A stretch of DNA of 64,000 nucleotides from an uncultured Eubacteriales bacterium (GCA_902799045.1 CADBZH010000003.1:62001-126000), one strand, 5' to 3'. Shown: positions 30,320-38,900, counted from the stretch's first letter. The notes: a model not told the origin generated them from the letters alone. Program-made: numbers and translations.

Positions 30320-30347
30320 TGCTCCCTGCTCCCTACTCCCTACTCCC
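30320..30347 (-). repeat. Heptanucleotide tract, GGGAGTA/GGGAGCA type (minus)
   Basis: Four units on the minus strand (plus: TGCTCCC, TGCTCCC, TACTCCC, TACTCCC) in the secA-prfB gap. It is the reverse orientation of the tract at 31483-31531 on the other side of prfB, so the two flank prfB as inverted arms. Confidence 0.8.
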
Positions 30348-30381
30348 TTATACAGACCATCAACATTCAGGATGTGATAAT

Positions 30382-31479
30382 ATGTTGGAAATGGATGCCT
30401 TCAAGCAGGATCTGAACGCGGTCCGAAAGATGCTTGAGGAGGCAGGGCAATCCCTGCAGATCGACCACCTGCGGGAGCAGCTGATCGAATACAACGAGGA
30501 TATGGGCTCCCCGGGCTTCTGGGACGACACCGAGCGCGCCCAGAAGGTCTCGGCCAAGGCCAGCGGCGTCGAGAGCCGCATCAAGCACTACGAGAGCCTG
30601 TGCACTCGCGCGGACGACATCGAGGTGCTGATGGAGCTGGCGGAGGAGGCCGACGACGAGGGAAGCGTCGAGGAGATCAGGAGCGAGTTTGAGAGCCTGA
30701 AGGCGGATCTGGAGACGCTGCGGCTCCAGACGCTGCTCACCGGCGAATACGACGGCTGCAACTGCATCCTGTCGCTGCACGCCGGGGCGGGCGGCACCGA
30801 GGCCCAGGACTGGACCCAGATGCTCTACCGCATGTACACCCGCTTTGCCGAGCGGATGGGCTTTACGGTCAAGCTGCTGGACCTGCTGGACGGCGACGAG
30901 GCGGGCATCAAGTCCGTGACCTTCGAGGTCTCCGGCGACTATGCCTACGGCTACCTGAAATCCGAGCGCGGCGTGCACCGGCTGGTGCGCATCTCGCCCT
31001 TTGACGCCAACGCCCGCAGGCACACGAGCTTCGCGTCCCTGGACGTGTCGCCCATCATCGAGGACGACGGGGACATCGAGATCCGGCCCGAGGACCTGCG
31101 CATCGACACCTACCGCGCCTCCGGCGCGGGCGGCCAGCACGTCAACCGCACCGACTCCGCCGTGCGCATCACCCACCTGCCCACCGGCATCGTGGTGCAG
31201 TGCCAGAACGAGCGAAGCCAGGTGCAGAACAAGGAGATGTGCTTCATCTGGCTGCGGGCGCGCCTGGCCGAGCTGAAGGAGCAGCAGCGCCAGGAGCAGA
31301 TGGGCGAGATCAAGGGCGAGCTCAAGAAGATCGAGTGGGGCAGCCAGATCCGCTCCTACGTGTTCCAGCCCTACACCATGGTCAAGGACCACCGCACCGG
31401 CTTCGAGGCCGGCGACGTGAACGCCGTGATGGATGGCAAGCTGGAGGGGTTTGTGACCAGCTATCTGCAAAAGCTGTGA
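30382..31479 (+). CDS. prfB: Peptide chain release factor 2, uninterrupted
   Basis: Frees finished proteins at UGA and UAA. 365 residues with the RF2 tripeptide SPF (205-207, within [15 protein letters not shown]) and the catalytic GGQ (250-252). Unusually, the gene is one continuous frame: at codons 24-26, where most prfB genes have CTT TGA and need a +1 shift, this one reads TCC CTG CAG. SD-like GAGGAGG remains upstream. So the autoregulatory frameshift appears to be lost. Translation starts at ATG 30382 with AGGATG before it. It follows secA on the same strand. Confidence 0.96.
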   Translation: MLEMDAFKQDLNAVRKMLEEAGQSLQIDHLREQLIEYNEDMGSPGFWDDTERAQKVSAKASGVESRIKHYESLCTRADDIEVLMELAEEADDEGSVEEIRSEFESLKADLETLRLQTLLTGEYDGCNCILSLHAGAGGTEAQDWTQMLYRMYTRFAERMGFTVKLLDLLDGDEAGIKSVTFEVSGDYAYGYLKSERGVHRLVRISPFDANARRHTSFASLDVSPIIEDDGDIEIRPEDLRIDTYRASGAGGQHVNRTDSAVRITHLPTGIVVQCQNERSQVQNKEMCFIWLRARLAELKEQQRQEQMGEIKGELKKIEWGSQIRSYVFQPYTMVKDHRTGFEAGDVNAVMDGKLEGFVTSYLQKL

Positions 31480-31482
31480 GGA

Positions 31483-31531
31483 GGGAGTAGGGAGTAGGGA
31501 GTAGGGAGTAGGGAGTAGGCAGTAGGGAGTA
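31483..31531 (+). repeat. Heptanucleotide tract (GGGAGTA)7
   Basis: Seven units, six perfect GGGAGTA and one GGCAGTA, starting four bases after the prfB stop. Confidence 0.9.
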
Positions 31532-31576
31532 GGAGAACGAGGGGACAGGTATAGCGGCGGATTTGATGGAGGGAAA

Positions 31577-32089
31577 ATGGACGACGAGAAATACATGAAA
31601 CGCTGCTACGAGCTGGCCATAAAGGCGGGAAAGAAAGGGTTTGATACCTTTGGGGCCGTGCTCGTCCATGACGGAGAAATCCTTGAAGAAGCGGAAAACA
31701 CCGCCGATTGGAGCAAGGGACTGTTCGGCCACGCGGAATTCAATTTGGTTCACAAATGCGCGAACCGATATTCCGACGCGATTCTGAAGGCGTCTACGCT
31801 CTACACCAGCTGCGCCCCGTGCGAACGCTGCCTTTGCGCCATTGCGTCCCTCGGCATTGGGAATGTTGTCTTCGGCGTTTCCTACGAAGCGTTCTCCCGG
31901 CTGACGCCGGATGACGCTGTTCCGGTGGACCGGGAGGGGCTGCTTCGAAAGCTCGGCATTTCGATGAAACTGTCCGGGCCGGTTCTCGAAGAGGAAGGCA
32001 TGCATGTATTTGAATGGTGGGGCGGGGAATACCGCCCCCTGGAAGAACTGATTGCCGAAATGGACGAGATCAAGCGGAAAAACAGATAA
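31577..32089 (+). CDS. Nucleoside deaminase (cytidine/deoxycytidylate deaminase fold)
   Basis: 170 residues of the zinc deaminase superfamily. The active site is intact: HAE in LFGHAEFNLVHK (about residue 53) and PCERC in SCAPCERCLCAI (about 79-83). The first half (MKRCYELAIKAGKKGFDTFG AVLV) is like guanine deaminase or TadA-type proteins acting on free bases or nucleosides. Start at ATG with GGAGGG. The gene looks somewhat AT-richer than secA or prfB and sits after a heptamer tract, which hints at a mobile accessory gene. A GNAT gene follows within 35 bases. The true substrate is not visible. Confidence 0.85.
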   Translation: MDDEKYMKRCYELAIKAGKKGFDTFGAVLVHDGEILEEAENTADWSKGLFGHAEFNLVHKCANRYSDAILKASTLYTSCAPCERCLCAIASLGIGNVVFGVSYEAFSRLTPDDAVPVDREGLLRKLGISMKLSGPVLEEEGMHVFEWWGGEYRPLEELIAEMDEIKRKNR

Positions 32090-32122
32090 ACCTCCATTTT
32101 GGGGATGGACGGGGTACGGACG

Positions 32123-32626
32123 ATGATCGGGATTTCTGACCTCAGCCCGCGGTATGCCATTCGCAGGCTCGGGGAGGCGGACGCGGACGACATGCTGCGC
32201 TTCTGCCAGGGTAACGCGCAATTCTATCGGTATTGCGGCGCGGAGCCCTCGAAGGCGCGGATTCTGAGCGACATGCGCGTTGCGCCGCCGGGCGTCGATC
32301 GGGCGGACAAGTACTACGTGGGGTTCTTCCGGGACGGAGAGCTGACGGCGGTGCTCGATCTCATCGACGGCTATCCCGAGCCGGACATCGCGTACATCGG
32401 CTTTTTCATGATGAACGCCGCCCTGCAGGGGAGACAGATCGGAAGCGGGATCATCCGGGACGTGTGCGCCCATCTGAAGCGGATCGGCAAGACGGCGGTC
32501 CGCCTGGCCATCGCCGAGGACAACCCGCAGGCAAACCATTTCTGGAGGAAGAACGGGTTTCGCGTCGTGAAGAAGGTCCCGATGGACGGCTGGACGGCGC
32601 TGGTCGCCGAAAAGGCGCTGATCTGA
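32123..32626 (+). CDS. GNAT family N-acetyltransferase
   Basis: 167 residues. Acetyl-CoA transferase fold; YAIRRLGEADADDMLRFCQ is the usual start, the acetyl-CoA loop is FFMMNAALQGRQIGSGIIRD, and the final part NPQANHFWRKNGFRVV is the standard strand 5 to helix 4. Substrate unknown. The start is uncertain: ATG 32123 is chosen (GGGG about eight bases upstream), but ATG 32105 is in frame. It lies between the nucleoside deaminase and the DUF1461 gene on one strand. Confidence 0.85.
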   Translation: MIGISDLSPRYAIRRLGEADADDMLRFCQGNAQFYRYCGAEPSKARILSDMRVAPPGVDRADKYYVGFFRDGELTAVLDLIDGYPEPDIAYIGFFMMNAALQGRQIGSGIIRDVCAHLKRIGKTAVRLAIAEDNPQANHFWRKNGFRVVKKVPMDGWTALVAEKALI

Positions 32627-32658
32627 TGCTATATGAAGAATAATGTTACCGTGCCGGG

Positions 32659-33471
32659 ATGGGAACGATGATCAATCGAAACAGGCGTACCTTTGGCGCG
32701 ATTGGCCTCATGCTGGGCCTGGTCGCGCTGATGCTGATACTGATCCTGACGGCGCTGCACGCCGTGGGCACGGACGCGGGGCTGTATCATGCCGAGCAGA
32801 TGAAGGCGGGTATCCTGCCGGAGGCGGGCATCTCCGAGGGCGACCTGCGCATGCTGGACGGGCGGCTGGCGGCCTATCTTTCCGGCGACGGTGCCGCGCT
32901 GAACGAGGGCGAGGGCGTGGCGATCATCCCGGTCCGGGGAGAGACGCAGCCCGCTTTCAATGAGAAGGAAATGGCCCACATGGCGGACTGCTTCCGGCTG
33001 TTTGAGCTGCTTCGCAAGGTGAGGATCCGGCTGATCCCCTGGGCGGTGCTGTTGATCGTGGGCGGGGCATACCTGCTCCAGGACCGCAAAAAGGCGCGTA
33101 GGATCGCCTGGCTGTCGCCGCTGCTCGTGCTCATTCCGCTGGGCGCGTTCGGCGTCTGGGCCGCGGTTGACTTCGACGGCGCGTTCACCTTCTTCCACCG
33201 GCTGCTGTTCACCAACGACCTGTGGCTGCTGGACCCCCGCACGGACCTGCTGATCCGCATCTGCCCGCAGAGCATGTTCGCGGGCATGGGCCTGTGCATC
33301 GCCCTCTGGTCCCTGGCGGCGCTCGTCGGCGTCCCGGCGCTGGCCACGCTGCTCACGTTCATCTGGCCCAAAAACAAGCGAGACGAGGCAAATTCATGGA
33401 ACGACAATCAAGCTATGCGGCGCGCGTCCGCGCAAAGGCCCAAGACCTTCGACTTCGGTCAGAAGCGCTGA
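32659..33471 (+). CDS. TIGR01906/DUF1461-like integral membrane protein
   Basis: 270 residues (262 or 270 depending on the ATG used; 32668 is also possible). Four membrane segments: residues about 12-37, 127-144, 152-172 and 215-238, with a large loop (about 38-125) outside. The pattern DGRLAAYLSGD and FNEKEMAHMADCFRLF matches the TIGR01906/DUF1461 family of unknown role. The last 25 codons overlap the beginning of tsaD by 76 bases in another frame, so one start or stop may be misjudged, or translation is coupled. Confidence 0.8.
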   Translation: MGTMINRNRRTFGAIGLMLGLVALMLILILTALHAVGTDAGLYHAEQMKAGILPEAGISEGDLRMLDGRLAAYLSGDGAALNEGEGVAIIPVRGETQPAFNEKEMAHMADCFRLFELLRKVRIRLIPWAVLLIVGGAYLLQDRKKARRIAWLSPLLVLIPLGAFGVWAAVDFDGAFTFFHRLLFTNDLWLLDPRTDLLIRICPQSMFAGMGLCIALWSLAALVGVPALATLLTFIWPKNKRDEANSWNDNQAMRRASAQRPKTFDFGQKR

Positions 33472-34472
33472 TCCTTTCGGTGGAATCCAGCTGCGACGAG
33501 ACGGCCATCGCCGTGGTGCGCAACGGCCGCGAGCAGCTGGCGAACGCCATCGCCAGCCAGATCGACACCCACGCCCTCTATGGCGGCGTGGTGCCGGAGA
33601 TCGCCAGCCGGATGCACGTGGAGGCCATCGACCCGCTGCTGGACGCGGCGCTGGCCGAGGCGCATATCTCGATGGACGCCGTCGACGCAGTGGCCGTCAC
33701 CTACGGGCCGGGGCTGGTCGGGGCGCTGCTCACCGGCGTCAGCTGGGCCAAGGCGCTGGCCTATGCCCGCGACCTGCCGCTGATCCCGGTGAACCACATC
33801 GAGGGCCACGTTTCCGCCAACTACATCGCCCATCCGGACCTTCAGCCGCCCTTCGTGTGCCTGGTGGCCTCCGGCGGCCACAGCCACATCCTGAACGTCA
33901 CCCGCTACGGGGAGTATGAGCTGATCGGCCAGACCACCGACGACGCGGCGGGGGAGGCCTTCGACAAGGTGGCCCGGGTGCTGGACATCCCCTATCCGGG
34001 CGGGCCGCTGCTGGATAAGCTCGCGGACACCGGCGACGACAGGGCCTACAAATTCCCGCATCCCCACACCCAGGGGAAGTATGACTTCTCCTTCTCCGGC
34101 CTCAAGACCGCCGTCATCAACCAGGCGCATCACCTGCGCCAGCAGGGCGTCGGGATCAACGCGGCCGACTTTGCCGCCTCGTTCAGGAAGAGCGTGGTGG
34201 ACCTGCTGGTGGACAAGACCCTTGCCGCGGCCCGGGACACCGGCGCGAAGCGCATCGCCGTGGCCGGCGGCGTGGCGGCGAATTCGCTGCTTCGAAGCGA
34301 GCTGCAAAGGCGCGGGGAGAGGGCCGGGCTGAAGGTGTTCATCCCGCCGAAGAACCTCTGCACCGACAACGCCGTGATGATCGGCTCCGCCGCCTTCTAC
34401 CGCCTGATGGCCGGAGAGGTGGCTGACCTCGACCTCAACGCCGTGCCTGCGCTGCGGATGATCGAGGGATGA
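33396..34472 (+). CDS. tsaD: tRNA threonylcarbamoyladenosine transferase TsaD
   Basis: Transfers threonylcarbamoyl to A37 of tRNAs that read ANN codons, with TsaB and TsaE. 358 residues. Motifs: LILSVESSCDETAIAVV, the metal site HIEGHVSANY (HxxxH), CLVASGGHSHI, and the closing GGVAANSLLR ... CTDNAVMIG. The ATG 33396 (GAGG upstream) is chosen although it overlaps DUF1461; a 25-residue N-terminal extension before the usual start is common in the group. It ends just before an inverted repeat of the GTCATCCTG family. Confidence 0.96.
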   Translation: MERQSSYAARVRAKAQDLRLRSEALILSVESSCDETAIAVVRNGREQLANAIASQIDTHALYGGVVPEIASRMHVEAIDPLLDAALAEAHISMDAVDAVAVTYGPGLVGALLTGVSWAKALAYARDLPLIPVNHIEGHVSANYIAHPDLQPPFVCLVASGGHSHILNVTRYGEYELIGQTTDDAAGEAFDKVARVLDIPYPGGPLLDKLADTGDDRAYKFPHPHTQGKYDFSFSGLKTAVINQAHHLRQQGVGINAADFAASFRKSVVDLLVDKTLAAARDTGAKRIAVAGGVAANSLLRSELQRRGERAGLKVFIPPKNLCTDNAVMIGSAAFYRLMAGEVADLDLNAVPALRMIEG

Positions 34473-34545
34473 TACCCTGCAAATGACGGAAAGAGGCCTT
34501 TTGCGGAGAATTGGGAACGAGCGAAAGGCAGTAAGCCCCAAATAC

Positions 34546-34621
34546 GTACAGATCCTTCGCCGCGCCCAGGATGACATCGAACCAATGTCCTGTCATCCTG
34601 GGCGCAGCGAAGGATCTGTAC
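34546..34621. repeat. Inverted pair of the GTCATCCTGGGCGCAGCGAA repeat
   Basis: Two 31-base arms (34546-34576 and 34591-34621), complementary with one mismatch, around a 14-base middle. It lies between the convergent tsaD and foldase genes. The same family occurs at 56782-56850 and as a fragment at 14628-14645. Confidence 0.85.
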
Positions 34622-34639
34622 ATTTTGCCGGTCGCCTCG

Positions 34640-36133
34640 TCAGTGCAGGCGCTCCGGATAGTATTTCACGTGGGCCTCCTCCAGCAGCTGCTGGCGCTGC
34701 TGGGCGTAGTATGCGGTCTGCTTTTCGCTGAGCGCGTCGTCGCGCACGGCGGCCTCGATCTCGATGAACGGCACCTCTCCGGCGGGCACGTCGCCGATGT
34801 ACTCCACCAGGTGCAGGCCGAAGCGGCTGCGCAGGGGAGAGGAGACCTGCCCCGGCTGCTCCAGCATCATCGCGCCTTGCACGTACTCCAGCGAATTGCA
34901 GTAGGAGGTGTCGGTGATGTAGAAGCCCTGGGAGCGCAGCGGCTCCTCCGCCAGCGCCTCGCTGCAGCCGTATTCGTCCATCAGGTCGGCGAAGCTCGCG
35001 CCCTCCGCCAGCTTCCGGCTGGCCTCCTCGGCCCGCTTTTCCAGCGGCGCGAACAGCGCGTCCAGCTCAGCCTGGGCTTTCTGCAGGGCGTCGGGGTCCT
35101 CGTCGATCATCTCCAGGTCGTCCAGCAGCGATTCGGCCTTGTAGCTGTCCGCCTCATTTTCGAAGGGGATCAGGATGTCGCGCACGGCGCGATAGCCCTC
35201 CGGACGCCACACCACGGCCTTGCCGGTGGTGCGGGCATATTCAAAGTCCTCCGGCGTGGCGGAGAAGTCGGCCTTCTGGTCGGCCAGCAGCGCGTCGTAG
35301 TGCGCCTGCACCTCTTCGTCGGACACGGTCACGTCCTGCACCAGGTACTCATAGAACTTCTGGGCCCACCAGCTCTGCTTCAGCTGCCCGGTGATGCTCT
35401 CCAGCGTCACACCACCCTCCTCGGCCAGGCGCTGCGCGGCGGTCTCGCGGTCGGCCTCGGGATCGACGAAGGCGACGTAGTCGTTCAGCTGGCTCTCCCA
35501 GAGCTGGGAAGCCTGGGAGTTGATGCGCTCCAGGTCCGCGTCCGTCAGTTCGGTCAGGCCCAGCGCCTCGGCGCGGGCGGCCATCACCTTGTCGCCCGCC
35601 AGCTGGACCAGCACCTCGTTCAGCGTCTCCTCGGCCACGTCCTCGGCGTTGTGGCCGGCGAAGATCCGGGTGGTCAGCATGTCGTTGTAGGCGGGGATGA
35701 CCTCGGTGCTCAGCAGCTCTCCGCCGTCAAATTCCGCTACCACCACGGGTTCGCCGTCCTCCGGCAGCACGCCGGCCAGCAGCGAATCGTCGTTCCATAC
35801 GTCGTCTTCGTCGTCGGCCCACACGTCGCTGCCGTCCAGGTCCGCCAGGGCGTTTTCCTGGATGTTGTTGTCATAGAGCCACTGCTCCGGGTCCGCCTCC
35901 GGGTCGTCCACCGGATAGCCGATCAGCGTCAGCGTGTTCTCCAGCTCCATCACCCGGTCGCGGGTCTCCTGCAGCTCGTGCACGTGGGGATCGGTCTTGC
36001 GGGCCACCGCGTAGCCCGCGAAGCCGCCCATCAGCAGCGACAGGATGATCAGCACGATCGCCAGCGACACCGATACGCCGCCGCTTCTGCGCCGACGGGG
36101 CTGCCTGTGCGCGTTGTCTGTATTGTTTGCCAT
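34640..36133 (-). CDS. PrsA/SurA-like membrane foldase
   Basis: 497 residues. A basic cytoplasmic start (MANNTDNAHRQPRRRRSGGV), one membrane helix (about residues 20-40), a coiled stretch, then an outside part. The middle (LTELTDADLERINSQASQLW ... VSDEEVQAHYDALLADQK) is like the SurA/PrsA chaperone domain, and the C-terminal part (VVWRPEGYRAVRDILIPFE ... YGCSEALAEEPLRSQGF ... LRSRFGLHLVEYIGD) has the strands of a parvulin-type peptidyl-prolyl isomerase, interrupted by a charged insertion. Helps secreted proteins fold, by family. Starts at ATG 36133 with GGGAGG; promoter TGCTATAAT upstream. Confidence 0.82.
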   Translation of the reverse strand: MANNTDNAHRQPRRRRSGGVSVSLAIVLIILSLLMGGFAGYAVARKTDPHVHELQETRDRVMELENTLTLIGYPVDDPEADPEQWLYDNNIQENALADLDGSDVWADDEDDVWNDDSLLAGVLPEDGEPVVVAEFDGGELLSTEVIPAYNDMLTTRIFAGHNAEDVAEETLNEVLVQLAGDKVMAARAEALGLTELTDADLERINSQASQLWESQLNDYVAFVDPEADRETAAQRLAEEGGVTLESITGQLKQSWWAQKFYEYLVQDVTVSDEEVQAHYDALLADQKADFSATPEDFEYARTTGKAVVWRPEGYRAVRDILIPFENEADSYKAESLLDDLEMIDEDPDALQKAQAELDALFAPLEKRAEEASRKLAEGASFADLMDEYGCSEALAEEPLRSQGFYITDTSYCNSLEYVQGAMMLEQPGQVSSPLRSRFGLHLVEYIGDVPAGEVPFIEIEAAVRDDALSEKQTAYYAQQRQQLLEEAHVKYYPERLH

Positions 36134-36169
36134 GGGTTTTTCCTCCCATAATGATAGTATCACAGCCTG

Positions 36170-36175
36170 ATTATA
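36170..36175 (-). promoter_or_regulatory. Extended -10 promoter of the foldase
   Basis: CGTGCTATAAT on the minus strand, 37 bases before the start; no clear -35 box. Confidence 0.55.
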
Positions 36176-36307
36176 GCACGAATCGCGCCCGATCCCCGGA
36201 AAACCAAGGATTTCTCATAAAAAAGGCGAATGGCTGTCACAGTTTGCCGCGCGCTCATGCCGCCGCGCTCCGGTGCATATGCTGTCTTCGGCAGGGGGGT
36301 GCTTTTT

Positions 36308-37099
36308 TTGGATTTGAAGCGGGTACGGGTGCGGCGGGAGCGGCCCACGGCGCTGGCATGGGCGCTGGCGCTGTGCGTGACGATGCTGGTGGTGTACGTG
36401 CTGACGCTGAACGCCGCGAAGCCGGACGTGGTGGAGAGCGTGGCGGCGGCGCCGCGGGTGACGCGGGAGATCGCCTTCGAGGCGCTGAGGGGCTGGTGCG
36501 TGTGCATGGCCCGCTGCGACAGCGACCAGGCGGCGCGGCTGGCGGCCTCGGCCTACAGCGCCCGCGGGGCGGGCGGCTGTGTGGCGGCGCTGGACGGCGG
36601 CTGGGCGGTGCTCGGCGCGGTGTACGATTCCGAGCGGGACGCCGACCGAATCGCTGGGCGGCTGCTCAGCGAGGCCGGCATTCCCGCCGAGGCGATTTGC
36701 CTGGAGGCGGACGCCGTGAAGCTGAGGATCACCGCGCCCCAGGCCCAGATCGACGCCATCGCCGGCGCGGACGCGCTGCTCCGCCAGCAGGGAAAGCGCC
36801 TGGGAGAGATCGCGCTGCAGGTGGACCGGGGCGAACTGCGCCCGGAGGCGGCGCGCACGCTCTGTGCCGTGGCGGCGGAGGAGGCCTCCGACCTGGCCCG
36901 GTCGCTCGCGGCCGTGCCCGGCGCGACGGACAACGCCCTGTGCGCGGGGCTGATCGAGCGGCTGAACGCCCTCGCGGACATGGAAGGCGCCCTGTCCGCA
37001 ACAAGCGAACAGGGCGCGTCGCTCTCCGGGATGATCCGCTGCGCCCAGATCGAGAGCTTTCTGGGCCAGAGGGAGATGCAGGCGGGGCTGAGGGATTGA
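36308..37099 (+). CDS. Single-pass membrane protein with a SPOR-like domain
   Basis: 263 residues from a TTG start after GGGGGG, giving (M)DLKRVRVRRERPTALAW. One membrane helix at about residues 15-35, then an outside part. GWAVLGAVYDSERDADRIAG and RLLSEAGIPAEAICLEADAV resemble SPOR repeats, which bind denuded peptidoglycan, and the remainder is helical. It is like the SPOR membrane proteins of clostridia that have no known partner. An upstream ATG (36230) in frame has no binding site. Ends 18 bases from the convergent DUF2461 gene. Confidence 0.65.
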   Translation: MDLKRVRVRRERPTALAWALALCVTMLVVYVLTLNAAKPDVVESVAAAPRVTREIAFEALRGWCVCMARCDSDQAARLAASAYSARGAGGCVAALDGGWAVLGAVYDSERDADRIAGRLLSEAGIPAEAICLEADAVKLRITAPQAQIDAIAGADALLRQQGKRLGEIALQVDRGELRPEAARTLCAVAAEEASDLARSLAAVPGATDNALCAGLIERLNALADMEGALSATSEQGASLSGMIRCAQIESFLGQREMQAGLRD

Positions 37100-37117
37100 C
37101 GAGACTTCCCGGAGGGG

Positions 37118-37798
37118 TCAGCGTCCCGCTCGCTCGATCAGCACGTCGTTCCATACGTCCCGCAGGAAGGCGTACAGGGGCATCAGGCCGGTGAAGGCCT
37201 CCACCAGCGCGTCTGGCAGAGCGGGCGTGAACATCACGCCGCCGTAGCCGTGCTCATAGCCCACGGACAGGTGCTTGCGGTTGTACCAGGGGTTGAGCAG
37301 CTCCCCGCGGTCGGCCTTGAGGCGCTTGTAGGTCGGCCCGTAGAGCACGTAGGGGCCGCGGGCCTCGATGCCCCGCACGATCCCGGTGAAGCGCTCGCTC
37401 TCCGCGTCGATGCGCTGTCGCCAGTGTTCGCCGATGTCGGCGCTGTCCTCCCAGTTGCCGCAGCCGCAGCTCCAGCCGGTGCCGCCGATCTCAAACCAGA
37501 ACATCGGCCCGAAGGCGCGGCGCTCGCCGCTCTGGAGGGAGAACCACAGGTGATCCTTGTAGGGGCCGCGGCCAAAGAGCCGGCGCGCGTCCCGATAGAT
37601 GCGGGCGATGTGCGTCTGGAACTCCTGCTCCGGGAAGGCCGCCTGCATCCGCTCCAGCGTCTCGAAGGCCAGGGCGCGGAAGGGCTGGTTGAGGTGCGCC
37701 TCATATTCCTGGCGATGCGCCTCAAACCAGGTGCGGTCGTTGTTCATCGAGAGGCTCCAGATGAAATCGCCGGTGGCCTGGGAAAAACCTTCAAACAT
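37118..37798 (-). CDS. DUF2461 family protein
   Basis: 226 residues. Starts MFEGFSQATGDFIWSLSMNN and has the family stretches NNDRTWFEAHRQEYEAHLNQ, IYRDARRLFGRGPYKDHLWF and GPTYKRLKADRGELLNPWYN. The family is widespread (also in fungi) and of unknown biochemical role. Start ATG has GAGGTC upstream. No operon partner; it faces the SPOR-like gene and follows rpmF. Confidence 0.9.
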   Translation of the reverse strand: MFEGFSQATGDFIWSLSMNNDRTWFEAHRQEYEAHLNQPFRALAFETLERMQAAFPEQEFQTHIARIYRDARRLFGRGPYKDHLWFSLQSGERRAFGPMFWFEIGGTGWSCGCGNWEDSADIGEHWRQRIDAESERFTGIVRGIEARGPYVLYGPTYKRLKADRGELLNPWYNRKHLSVGYEHGYGGVMFTPALPDALVEAFTGLMPLYAFLRDVWNDVLIERAGR

Positions 37799-37862
37799 AG
37801 TTGACCTCTTTCATGGTCGGCAGGGGAGCGAAGCGGGCTGCGCAGCCCGCCGACAATCATAC

Positions 37863-37892
37863 ACGAATAACCCGTCCGGATATCCGGACGGG
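37863..37892 (-). terminator. Terminator-like palindrome after rpmF
   Basis: A 22-base perfect palindrome CCCGTCCGGATATCCGGACG (plus GG) at 37871-37892; TTATTCGT follows on the minus strand. The T-tract is poor, so ending is likely but inefficient. Confidence 0.55.
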
Positions 37893-37919
37893 CTTCTGGC
37901 TTTTTCAAGGAAGCTCGAA

Positions 37920-38108
37920 TTACTTCGCGGCTTCTACCTTGACGATCTCCTGGCCGTCATAATAACCGCAGAACTTGCACACGCGATGGCTCAGCTTCAT
38001 CTTGGCGCAGCGGGGGCACTTCACGATGCCCGGCACAGACAGCTTCCAATGAGCGCTGCGGCGAGAATTCCTTCTAGCCTTGGAGACTTTTCCCTTGGGA
38101 GTGGCCAT
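37920..38108 (-). CDS. rpmF: 50S ribosomal protein L32
   Basis: 62 residues of a zinc-binding ribosomal protein. It begins [20 protein letters not shown], and two Cys pairs hold the zinc ([13 protein letters not shown] and VCKFCGYY), so this is the C+ form. GAGGAGG is just upstream. It follows yceD by two bases, the usual yceD-rpmF pair. Confidence 0.97.
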   Translation of the reverse strand: MATPKGKVSKARRNSRRSAHWKLSVPGIVKCPRCAKMKLSHRVCKFCGYYDGQEIVKVEAAK

Positions 38109-38110
38109 TG

Positions 38111-38623
38111 TTACACCTCCTCGTTATTAAGCACATAATCTTTCAATGCCGAAAAGGGGCCGGTAGCAACGTTGCCCTCCTGGCATGAGCAGGTTGAGTG
38201 GTTCAGGTTCGTGCCGCACACGGGGCAGAGGCCCTTGCAGTCCGGCTTGCAGAAGATCTGCAGCGGCAGCTCCAGCAGCAGCGCGTCCCTCGCGGCGTCC
38301 GTCAGCTCGATGGCGTTGCCCTCGAACGTGTAAAGATCCGGATCGTCGGGGTCCGACTCCCTGGCATAGAGCGCGTCGATCTGCGCCTCCACGGGCACCT
38401 GAACGGGTTCGAGGCATCGGCTGCAGCGGGTTTCCGCCACGGCGCGGGCATCGGCCCGCAGGCTGACGCGATGATCGCCGGTGCAGAAGAATTCGCCCTC
38501 CAGGTTCACATTCGTGAAGTGAACCGGATCGCTGAGGACCTCCATCTCCTCAAGCTCTACGCTTGACTGAAACGGATAGACCTGACCGGGGTTCTTCAAA
38601 GCCTTGCCGACATCCAGTGCCAA
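38111..38623 (-). CDS. yceD: YceD family (DUF177) protein
   Basis: 170 residues with the DUF177 Cys sites: [11 protein letters not shown] and [18 protein letters not shown], plus the tail DPRxx-like [13 protein letters not shown]. YceD affects 23S rRNA/50S assembly in bacteria and pairs with rpmF. Translation starts at TTG (38623), seven bases after GGGGG; no ATG fits. A very good promoter lies 25 bases upstream. The pta-ackA operon lies further upstream on the same strand, beyond element D. Confidence 0.93.
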   Translation of the reverse strand: MALDVGKALKNPGQVYPFQSSVELEEMEVLSDPVHFTNVNLEGEFFCTGDHRVSLRADARAVAETRCSRCLEPVQVPVEAQIDALYARESDPDDPDLYTFEGNAIELTDAARDALLLELPLQIFCKPDCKGLCPVCGTNLNHSTCSCQEGNVATGPFSALKDYVLNNEEV

Positions 38624-38646
38624 CCCAATACCCCCTAACCCGAACT

Positions 38647-38675
38647 ATTATAATCGTTTGTACGCGGTTTGGCAA
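38647..38675 (-). promoter_or_regulatory. SigA-type promoter of yceD-rpmF
   Basis: TTGCCA (38670-38675), 17-base spacer, TATAAT (38647-38652) on the minus strand. The pair is therefore expressed apart from ackA. Confidence 0.85.
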
Positions 38676-38689
38676 GTTAATTTTGTAGG

Positions 38690-38895
38690 TGAGGAGTGAG
38701 GAGCTTGAGTTGGCCAGGGGACCGGGTTGCCACGTCAGTCCATTCATGGACTTCCCCGCAATGACATGGTTCGGGAATGGATGGCTGTACGGCATACAGG
38801 GCGCAGCGCGCTGCAGTGCCATACGACGTCATTGCGAGGCCGCAGACCGTGGCAATCCGGTTCCCCGGCCATCTGTAGCGCCTGACTCCTCACTT
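38690..38895 (+). repeat. Composite intergenic element D (heptamer arms, inverted core)
   Basis: Left arm (38690-38706, GTGAGGAGTGAGGAG), left core GGTTGCCACGTCAG...CGCAATGAC (38720-38766), a different middle, right core GTCATTGCGAGG...GTGGCAATCCGGTT (38827-38863) and right arm CTGACTCCTCACTTC (38881-38895). It lacks the ATCCC/GGGAT hairpin of A, B and C. It separates ackA from yceD. Confidence 0.8.
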
Positions 38896-38900
38896 CAAAT

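Noticed and set aside
31483-31531. Possible CRISPR or VNTR-type array at the heptamer tract
   Set aside because: Units are only seven bases and carry no spacers; it is a simple tandem tract of the wider family.
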